Notes under the pieces: generated by a model | Seen by the model: only the letters and a program-made list of their open reading frames with translations | Database searches by the model: none | What the model was told of the DNA's origin: nothing | Translations under genes and position numbers: made by a program | Shown here: positions 56,665 through 64,000 of the stretch, one piece after another | How the letters are laid out: every line of letters starts with the position of its first letter | Position numbering within the stretch: position 1 is the stretch's first letter | Source of the DNA: Dugong dugon | Lineage: Eukaryota > Chordata > Mammalia > Sirenia > Dugongidae | Length of the DNA stretch: 64,000 bases | Direction: 5' to 3' | Assembly (NCBI GenBank): GCA_030035585.1 | Contig: CM057475.1 | Span: forward strand, 6,676,100 to 6,740,099

Positions 56665-57060
56665 TTGTTAGTTGCTGTTGAGTCGGCTCCAACTCATGAC
56701 GACCCCATGTACACCAGAACCGACCAGCACTCATTCCTGTGCCATCTTCACCTGGTTGGTATGCTCCGGTCCAATGTTGAGTCCACTACTGCAGCCACTA
56801 TGTATTCTGAGTGACTTCCAACCTGGGGGCTCGTCTTCTAGCACTATGTTGGACAATATTCTGTTGTGATCCATAGAATTTTCATTGGCTGACTTTTGGA
56901 AGTAGATTGTCAGGCCTTTCTTCCTACTCTGTCTTAGTCTGGAATCTCTGCTGAAACCTGTCCACTATGGGTAACCCTGTTGGTATTTGAAATATCAGTG
57001 GATTAGCTTCCGGCATCACAGAAAAACAAGCCACCGCAGTAAAACAAACTGACAGATGCT
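56665..57060 (-). mobile_element. RTE-derived SINE or deleted RTE, headless
   Basis: The left end is the complement of the CAA tail ('gttgttgttagttgctgttg'), followed by RTE 3' sequence. After about 56850 comes RTE 5' UTR sequence in the same orientation ('ctgctgaaacctgtccacta', 'agcttccggcatcacag'), equivalent to 20580-20720. It is an RTE whose whole ORF is missing, the same architecture as the SINE body at 14100-14385. Confidence 0.75.
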
Positions 57061-57217
57061 TGGTGGCTAGGTCCACTATTTCCCACATACAGAGTAATTG
57101 GACAGTGTTTGAAAAACCAGTTTTGAAATATTCTAAAAACTGAGATTGCTGTACCAAACGGTCATGGAGCCAACACCCTGAATTAGCAAATTTTAAAATT
57201 TTGTTTCTTTAGATATA

Positions 57218-57913
57218 CAGGTAGTCCCCAACTTATGACGGGGTTCCATTCCGACTACACAGTTGTAAGTCAGTTCTGACGTAAGTCAAATATCTCATTG
57301 TTTTATAGTTTTCATTATTATCGTCTCTTATTATCAGTACTTTTATACATCCAGTCTTTATTTGTCTTCGAGGGTTAGAAATATTACATAAAAACTTACA
57401 GATATTTTAATACATATGTACATCCATTAAAAAATACACAAATCATAAAAATTTACTCTGACAATGAAAAATTGAACAATGTTGACAGTTTGTCCTAACT
57501 CCACTTGTGGAAGGTTCTGGATCATCTGGATTATCCTTGGGAATGGAGATGGTGTTTCTAGTCAGAAAATTAGTGAGAATTGTCTGTATGGTCCTTTTAT
57601 TTTTTTCTTCGTGTACTTGGTGACAACATCTCACTGCTTCCCGAATCTGCTTAATGACTTTAGCATTTGGGTCCATGTTTCCAAGCAACTGAAGCCCCTG
57701 ATTTAGTTTAGAAAACTAAATCTATACTGCAGTGTTTTGAACAGTAGATCATAAATTAAAACATCTGAGAATGATAACATCAGCAAATTACTCAATGCAA
57801 CATTGTATGTAGTACTTATTGCCAATGATATGATGTACAAAAAAACCCCAAACGGATGGTTGTTAAGTGTGGTTCCTCGTAACTGCTATATGTCGTAAGT
57901 TGGGGGTTATCTG
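57218..57913. mobile_element. Tigger-like DNA transposon (Tc1/mariner-pogo), 696 bp
   Basis: Terminal inverted repeats CAGGTAGTCCCCAACTTATG at the left and the complement CAGATAACCCCCAACTTACG at the right, each flanked by TA (57216-57217 and 57914-57915), the target used by this superfamily. The inside keeps a transposase C-terminal piece, so it is an internally deleted derivative. Confidence 0.88.
57443..57688 (-). pseudogene. Tigger-type transposase C-terminal remnant
   Basis: An 81-codon frame (MDPNAKVIKQIREAVRCCHQ ... DNPDDPEPSTSG) resembles the tail of pogo/Tigger transposases, which is helical, charged and ends in a Pro/Ser-rich DDPEPSTS motif. The DNA-binding and DDE catalytic domains are absent. 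The frame starts with its own ATG, probably by chance. Confidence 0.65.
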
Positions 57914-57915
57914 TA

Positions 57916-58487
57916 CGTATTTTAAAATAGATAGACAGATGAATATATCAACCCAAGAAATAGAACACTAGAGACAGAGCTGAGATCCTTTTGATTCCCT
58001 TCCTCTACCTTATCCCTCCGCTAGAAGATACCATCCCCAGAACTGCTGAACATCTTTCCAGTGTTTAAAAAGCTTTCCGTGAATGCTGTCACAGCATAGC
58101 TAACTTTTGGCTTCATCTATCCATTTTGACAACATGGGTCAAATTTATTCATGTTAACTACTCTAAGATTTTGTTGAAACAATGTACCATCATTGAATTA
58201 TCCATTTCCCTACTGATGAAATAAAGGTTGTTTTTCACTTTTACTTGACAATCGATGCTGCAGTGAACATCTTTGGACCTATCCCTGGAACCCTTGTGTC
58301 TTTCTACCAGAGGCAAGAGGGTTGCTGTGTCACAGGTATGAACAATTCTACTTTAATTGGGTATTGCAAAATTGCTCTCCAACAGGGAGGTGTACACATG
58401 CTCAGTAAAACTTGATATTGTCAGACTTTGCAACTTTTCTAACTGGATATTTGTAAAATATTGTCTCAGAGTTTTAGATTGTATTTG
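57916..58487 (-). mobile_element. Old L1 ORF2/3' region fragment
   Basis: 'caatcgatgctgcagtgaac' and 'gtattgcaaaattgctctcc' match the complement of the L1 ORF2 C-terminus and 3' region in style. It continues at 58746-59345 after the SINE. No open frame of use. Confidence 0.6.
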
Positions 58488-58745
58488 TTGATCACGATTC
58501 CGAGCCAATGCATCTACTGTGCAGCCACCACCCATCTGTCAATGGAGGCTTGTATGTTGCTATGATGCTAAACAGATTTCAGTGGAGCTTCCAGACTAAG
58601 ACAGATTAGGGAGAAAGACCTGGCGATCCACCTCTGAAAATCAGCCTTTGAAAACCCTGGGGATCGCAATGGTCCTATCCTCTAGTGCATGGGATGGCCA
58701 TGTGTTGGAGGCTGACTGGACAGCACTAACAACAACAACAACAAG
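58488..58745 (+). mobile_element. Composite tRNA-Gly/RTE SINE
   Basis: Starts with the 3' half of the tRNA-Gly head ('gattccgagccaatgca', ending at about 58512). It then has the RTE 5' UTR-like body ('ggaggcttgtatgttgctat', 'gcttccagactaagacagat') and the RTE 3' end with a (CAA)n tail at 58725-58745. Second clear copy of the family at 14020. Confidence 0.83.
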
Positions 58746-59345
58746 TAAGAGTAAAATAAGCATTTTCCCTCTACTTATCAGATGGCCAGGTTTTCTTTTC
58801 TGTAAATTTCCTGTCATTTACCTTTCATCCAATATTTATTTGGTTTGGTCTTTCACTTGTGTTTTTCTGAATATTAATTATTTGCCTGTTTTATTTGTTA
58901 CAAATATTTTCTCTCAGTATGTTGTTGAACTTTTATCTTTGGAGTATCCTTTGCTGTGCACAAGTCTCTGAATTTGACATGATCCAATGTATCTGTCTTT
59001 GTGTGTTTGATTTTCCTGTCTCATCTAAGAAATATTTTCTTACTTTAAGTGGTCGCATTTTTTCATGATTGGTTTTTAAATTATTTGGAATTTATTTTTG
59101 TGTATGGCCTAAAGAAAGATCTAACTTATTTTTTCTATATGGAACATCAATTCTTCTGATAACACTTATTGAATAACCTTTCCTTTCTCCCCTGCTTTGT
59201 AATGCTTCTTCTGTCCTATACCCAGTTAATATACATTAACGATGTTAATGGACTTTCTATATTGTGCCATTCCTGTATCTGTCTATATCTGAATCATGGT
59301 ATGCTTTTCTAGTTACTGCAGCTTATGAATCTTGAAAACTTGTAG
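58746..59345 (-). mobile_element. Old L1 fragment, continuation
   Basis: AT-rich complement of L1 ORF2 sequence ('tttgctgtgcacaagtctct', 'gtggtcgcattttttcatg'), separated from 57916-58487 by the SINE. Confidence 0.55.
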
Positions 59346-59396
59346 ATAAGATCTCCACCTCTGTGTGTGTGTGTGTGCTTTTCTTGCCTTCTTAGA

Positions 59397-59606
59397 ATCA
59401 TACGGGTAGTGCAAACAGTTAAGTGCTCCACTACTAGCTGAAAGTTTGTCGGTTTGAAACCACCCACAGGCACCTTGGAAGACATGCCTGGTGATCTGCT
59501 TATGAAAGATCACGGCCTTGAAAACCATATGGGACAGTTCTACTCTGCTCACATGGGGTCACCATGGTCGCAATTGACTGGATGGCAACCACCACCCCCA
59601 CCACCA
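59397..59606 (+). mobile_element. AfroSINE, longer subfamily
   Basis: Plus-strand copy, 'cgggtagtgcaaacagttaa' to 'cgcaattgactggatggcaa', with the middle block 'ctggtgatctgcttatgaaa'. It ends in a CCACCA-rich tail. Confidence 0.87.
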
Positions 59607-59754
59607 GTGGCAGAGTCATTTTGGCTCTTACTAAGCCGATACTCTGCCTTGTAGAGAGCGCTCCTCGAAAGCGTAATAAGATCCACTTCCTGAGAGCTTA
59701 CTCTGGGCATGGCGTGCTCTCAGCACGTTCACAAACAGCACATAAGACAGATGC

Positions 59755-59885
59755 TCTCATTATTACCATGCCCATTTTACAGCTAAGGACACTGAGGCAC
59801 AGGGAGATTAAAATCATTTACCAGAGGTTACATAGCTGGTAAGTGGCAGAGCTGGGATTCACACTGAGGCATTTTGATGCCAAAA
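59755..59885 (-). repeat. MIR SINE
   Basis: 'cccattttacagctaaggac', 'actgaggcacagggagatta' and 'agctggtaagtggcagagct' match the complement of the MIR core closely for an old repeat. Confidence 0.85.
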
Positions 59886-60089
59886 AGCTGCTTTTTAGTG
59901 CTAATAGAGTCATCACAGAAAACTGAACTTATTACTTCTTAAACTTTCTGTTTCAAAATAATTTCAAACTTAAAGTTGTAAGAATAAAAACAGTACAAAG
60001 AAAACTCATATAATTGGCCTATTTCTAACGAAGAATTTACTTCATTTGCTTTTTCTTATGTGTTCTCTCTCTCTCTGTATATATATATA

Positions 60090-60297
60090 TAAAGTATTAC
60101 CAGTTTCTGTCGACTCTGATTCATGGTGACTCATGTGTGTCAGAGTAAAACTGTGCTCCAGAGGGTTTTTATGGCCAATTTTTCAGAAGTAGATCACCAG
60201 ACCTTTCTTCCGAGGTACTTCTGGGTGGACTTGAACCTCCAACCTTTCTGTTAGCAGGTGATCAGGTTAACTGGTTGCACCACCCAGGGACTACCAT
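60090..60297 (-). mobile_element. AfroSINE, longer subfamily
   Basis: Minus-strand copy with 'agaagtagatcaccagacct' and the degraded head 'ggttgcaccacccagggact'. It is bordered by (TA)n at 60078-60092 and (TG)n at 60304-60318, suggesting insertion into a TA/TG microsatellite. Confidence 0.85.
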
Positions 60298-61709
60298 ATG
60301 TATATGTGTGTGTGTGTAATCTTTTCTCTGAACCCTTTGAGAGTAAGTTGTATACGTTATGGGTGCTTTTTGTTTTGGTTTGGTTTTGCTTTTATCCATG
60401 AATGCATCAGTGTGTATTTCCTAAGAACAAAGATGTTCTCCCACATAACCACAGTACAGTTATCAACTTCAGGAAATTTACCATTGACAAAATACTTTTA
60501 CAAACTCTACTGATCGTACTCCATTTTTTTCAATGGACGCAATAATGTCCTCTCTAGCATTTGCAATGCCCCCTGTACAGGATTTCAGTATAGAGCCAGG
60601 TATTGCATTTAGTAACTAGATCTCTTCAGTCTTTTTAATCTCGAATATTTCCCCAGCCTTTGTTTGTCTTTCATGACACTGATATTTTTGAAGAATACAG
60701 CTTTCCGCCGCCTCCCCCTTTTCAATAGAACATTCCTTCCTTTGGGGTTTGCCTGATACTTCTTAAGGATCACGTTCTGATTAGCATTCCCAGCCAGAAA
60801 ACCACACAGGTCGGGTTGTGTCCTCCTCAGGGTTCTGCAGCCGGAGCACATTGTCTGTCTGAGAGAGGCTGGTTTAGTTCCGACATGACATTAAAAGACT
60901 GAAAACTAGGGTTTGAATTATGGCTGTCACAATCTTAAATAAATTAGCTGCTATTTCAATAACAATTGATCAATATTTTTCAGTCTTGCTGGCATACTGA
61001 TCTAAGAAGAGCTATTGAAAATGTCTGAGGAAATTCTAGGCATTTTATTAGAGGTCTGCATCTTCCTTAAAAAAAAACAAAAAAACCTGCCATATAAAAT
61101 ATTCCTATGAACTCTAATTCTATCCAAAGTGCCAGCCATCTGTCTCCATTTTAAATCTGTTGGAAAGCACCTACTGAAATCTATGTATTATTATAATCAT
61201 GATAATAAAAGAAATACAATATCACTTTAATTATGTTTCAGTGACTAAAACATTCTTCATTGGAGGAGCCAGGATTATTGAAGACAGCAGAGGCTTCCCC
61301 CCGCCATCCCTATAATTTATAAAGAAAAGATGGCAGGGGCCAGGGTACAGAGAATTAAATTTGTTTTTATCTTACAAGTCAAAGCCATCACTTTATTTCT
61401 TGGCTCTTAGTCCCTGAGATCTTTGTAAAAATCCTTCCTGACAGCTTTTCCCCTGTTTCAAGTTCTTGCCAAGACAATGGCTCAGGATTGTATGTGGATT
61501 CCAAAGAGAAAGAATTCTTGGTAAATTCCTTTTCTTTTGTTGTGTAACAGAGTATCTCAAATGCAACAAAAAAAAAACTCATACACCAGGGCCTGGGAAG
61601 TAGGCAGAGAATAAAGGAAGAGGTTGGGTCCCCGGGAAGCAAAAGAAATTCCCAGATGGAGTGAGACTTCTCTTCATGACTTTTGCTGGTTTTCTAATTG
61701 GATTGGTTG
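60298..61709. other. Single-copy AT-rich DNA
   Basis: 60340-60620 resembles an old LINE tail. 60890-61310 has no recognised repeat and a composition like conserved non-coding DNA (AATTAG, TTAATTATG, ATAATCATGATAATA). An 80-codon minus frame at 60609-60851 is rich in basic residues but has no domain I know. Confidence 0.35.
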
Positions 61710-61766
61710 CCTTTTTTTTTTTTTTTTTAACTGTTGAATTTTGAGATTAACATATTTTAGATATAA

Positions 61767-61918
61767 ACCCGTTGCCATCCCATCAATTCTGACTCATGGC
61801 AACTCTATAGGACTGAGAAGAACTACCCCCTAGGGTTTCCAAGGAGTGGCTGACGGATTCAGGCTTCCAACCTTTTGGTTAACAGTCAAGCTCTTAACCA
61901 CTGCACCACCAGGGCTCC
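61767..61918 (-). mobile_element. AfroSINE inserted in the older L1
   Basis: Minus-strand SINE bounded by the perfect 13-bp duplication attttagatataa (61754-61766 and 61919-61931). Low divergence suggests a relatively recent insertion. Confidence 0.94.
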
Positions 61919-62639
61919 ATTTTAGATATAAGTCCTTGTCAAATATGTAATCTGCAAATATTTCTCCCAATCTGTAGCTGTGTTTTCATTCTCTTTACAG
62001 GGTCTCTCACAAAGCAAAAGTGTTTAATGAAGTCAAATTTATGGACTTTTCTCTTTCATGGATCATGCTTTTGATGTCGCATCTAAGAACTTTTTACCAA
62101 GCTCTAAGTCCCCAAAATTTTCTCTTAAAATTTTTATAGTTTTACATTTTACATTTAATTCTATGATTCGTTTTGAGTTCATTTTTGTATAAGGCATGAG
62201 TCTTAAGTCAAAGTACTTTTTTTTTTTTTTTGCCTATTGATATTCCATCACTGAAGCACCATTTGTTAAAAAGGCCTTTTTTTCTCTCTTGGATTGATTT
62301 TGCTCCCTTGTTAAAAATCAGTTGATCATACTTGTGTGGGGCTAATGCTAGGTTCTCTTTTCTTTTCTGTTGATATACACTTTGTTCCCTCCACCAGTAT
62401 CACACAGTCCTGACTCATGCAGCTATATAATAAGCCTTTAAACTGGGTAGGGCAATTCCTCCCACTTGGTTCTTATCTTCCAAAAAGTTTTTAACACATC
62501 TCGTTGCTTTACTTTTCCAAATAAATTTTAGACTAATCTTATCTATACCTACAAAAACATTGCTGGGGTTTTGATAAGAATCACATTGAACCTACAGATA
62601 AATCGGGGGAATTCGACATCTTTATGATGTTGAGTTTTC

Positions 62640-63540
62640 CATGAATCTTGTCTTGTGTCTCCATTAAGCTGTTCTTTGATTTCTTTTGTCAGCATTTTGT
62701 AGTTTTCAGCAGACAACTCCTGCACATGTTGTATTAGACTTAGACCTAAGCATTTTTCTTGAATAACTGCATTTACTATATTTTAAATTTCTTTTTCTGT
62801 ATGTTCAGTGCTAGTATGTAGAAATACAATTGATTTTTGTATGTTGATCTGGTATCCTGCAACCTTGCTGAACTTATTTATTAGTTCTATGAGTTATTTT
62901 TTAGTTCTTTGGGATTTTCTACAGAGACCATCATATCATCTGCAAACAGAGACAGTTTTATTTCTTCCCTTCTCATCTGTATGCCTTTTATTTCCTTTTC
63001 TTGCTTCATTGGGTGGGCAAGAACTTCCAATATTATGTTAAATAAGAGTGGTGACAGTGGACATTGTTGCTTTGTTCCAGATCTTAGGGGAAAAGCATTC
63101 AATATTTCTCTGTTAAGTATAATGTTAACCATAGATTTGTGCTAAATGTTCTTTGTCAAGTTGAGGACGTTTCTCTCTAGTCCTAGTTTTATGAAATTTT
63201 TTGTCATGAATGAGTGCAGAATTTTGTCAAATGCTTTTTCGGCATCACTAGAGATGATCATGTGATTTTTCTTTTTTAGCCTATTAATATCTTCTTTAGC
63301 CTGTTAATATGGTGGATTACATTGACTGATTTTTGAATATTGAACCAGCCTTGCATCCCTGGAATAAACTCTACTTTGTTATGAAATAATATTATTTTTC
63401 ATATTTTGATAAATTCTGCTGGCCAATGTTTTATTAAGGGTTTTTCTATCTATATTAATGAAGGAGGTCGGTCTGTAGTTTTCTTTGTCTTGCCTCTGTC
63501 TGGTTTTGATTTCAAGGTATCTGATTTTGATATATTGGCT
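62640..63540 (-). pseudogene. L1 ORF2 reverse transcriptase remnant
   Basis: The 81-codon frame 62887-63132 contains the RT motif [20 protein letters not shown] and the catalytic FADDM ([11 protein letters not shown]), followed by KELKNNS. Neighbouring motifs lie in other frames up to 63540. Many stops. Confidence 0.87.
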
Positions 63541-63597
63541 TCATAAAAGGAAATGGGTAGTGTTCCCGCATATCTTAGTCTGGGTTCTTTAGAAAAG

Positions 63598-63893
63598 TGT
63601 CTTAGACTAGGTTCTTGAGAGAAGCAAAGCCAGTAAAGAGCATAAATATATATATAGAGAGATTTATGTCAAGGAAATGGCTCCCTCGGTTGTAAACGCT
63701 GGAAAGTCTCAAGTCCATGAGTCAGGCTGGAGGCTTCTCCTGACTCACATAGTTGCAGGGTCTGGCAAACCCAAGATTGGCAAGTGAGACAGCAGGGCTC
63801 TGACTCACAGGCTGCGGAGACCAAAGAATCCCAAGACTGGTGGCAAGATGGCAGGTAAGCTGCCAGCTCAAGTCCCAAGAACCAAAGGTCAAA
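63598..63893 (-). repeat. ERV-L LTR (partial), cut by an L1 3' end
   Basis: Matches the 3' half (minus-strand sense) of the LTRs at 31506 and 45656: 'tgtcttagactaggttcttg', 'agcaaagccagtaaagagca', 'cttctcctgactcacatagt'. It breaks off at about 63893, inside the segment equivalent to 31805. A 26-bp near-duplicate of the LTR terminus lies just outside it (63572-63597). Confidence 0.87.
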
Positions 63894-64000
63894 CCCTGAG
63901 AGTATGGACCCCGGACACCATTTTAGCTCAGTAATGAAGTCACCCTGTTTTGTCACTCCTTAGATTCCCCCTTCAGTCAAAGATTAGACAGGCCCATACA
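63894..64000 (+). mobile_element. L1 3' end, start of copy, runs off the window
   Basis: 'gagtatggaccccggacacc', then 'agattagacaggcccata', the same subfamily as 953-1290 on the plus strand. It begins inside the LTR, so it inserted after it. The end lies beyond the window. Confidence 0.8.

Larger units (their letters stand above)
61710..63597 (-). mobile_element. Older L1, 3' half
   Basis: The T-run at 61712-61729 is the poly-A of a minus-strand L1. Going right one meets the 3' region, ORF2 C-terminus (about 62000-62800) and RT (62887-63540). It is cut at 63597 by an ERV-L LTR. It is more diverged than the L1 at 35211. Confidence 0.82.

Overview
This window looks like nuclear DNA from an afrotherian mammal, most likely a paenungulate such as an elephant. 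The evidence is repeat content. About sixteen copies of a tRNA-derived SINE of AfroSINE type are scattered on both strands. There are also full and partial RTE (BovB-like) retrotransposons ending in CAA repeats, a SINE family built from RTE pieces with a tRNA-Gly-like head, and L1 3' ends of a type I associate with elephant DNA. Base composition, indel-ridden reading frames and old MIR copies all fit intergenic or intronic mammalian DNA. I found no host gene that I can name and no convincing multi-exon gene. Nearly all recognisable coding sequence belongs to decayed transposable elements.

Layout. 1-2161: an L1 3' end interrupted by three later insertions (another L1 3' end, a SINE, an RTE 3' end), each with a visible target-site duplication (TSD). 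2162-10759: mostly single-copy DNA with SINEs, a 37-bp minisatellite, MIRs and an unusual 188-bp palindromic element. 10760-13330: an L1 5' end next to or inside an older L1. 14020-15471: a tRNA-Gly/RTE composite SINE and an RTE 3' fragment. 17408-20745: a near full-length RTE on the minus strand. 21083-30790: single-copy DNA, a 1.2-kb L1 3' insertion with a clean TSD, and old L1 pieces. 30845-46895: a multi-level nest. An RTE (plus strand) is split by a nearly complete ERV-L provirus (minus strand, two LTRs, ATATC TSD). That provirus is split in its reverse transcriptase region by a nearly full-length L1 (minus strand). The L1 is in turn split in ORF1 by a truncated L1 3' end. 48190-52085: old and young L1 pieces. 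52086-57060: mostly single-copy DNA with MIRs, SINEs and one possible signal-peptide first exon at 55213. 57218-57913: a Tigger-like DNA transposon with TA duplications. 57916-64000: old L1, SINEs and, at the right edge, an ERV-L LTR cut by an L1 3' end.

The elements are related functionally. L1 machinery probably moved the poly-A L1 fragments and perhaps the AfroSINEs. The RTE machinery is the likely driver of the composite SINE, which shares its tail. None of the elements appears intact enough to be autonomous now. The best leads for something less routine are the palindromic element at 8285, the composite SINE family, the two L1 copies that keep 5' ends but lack 3' ends, several AT-rich single-copy blocks that could be conserved regulatory DNA, and the candidate exon at 55213.
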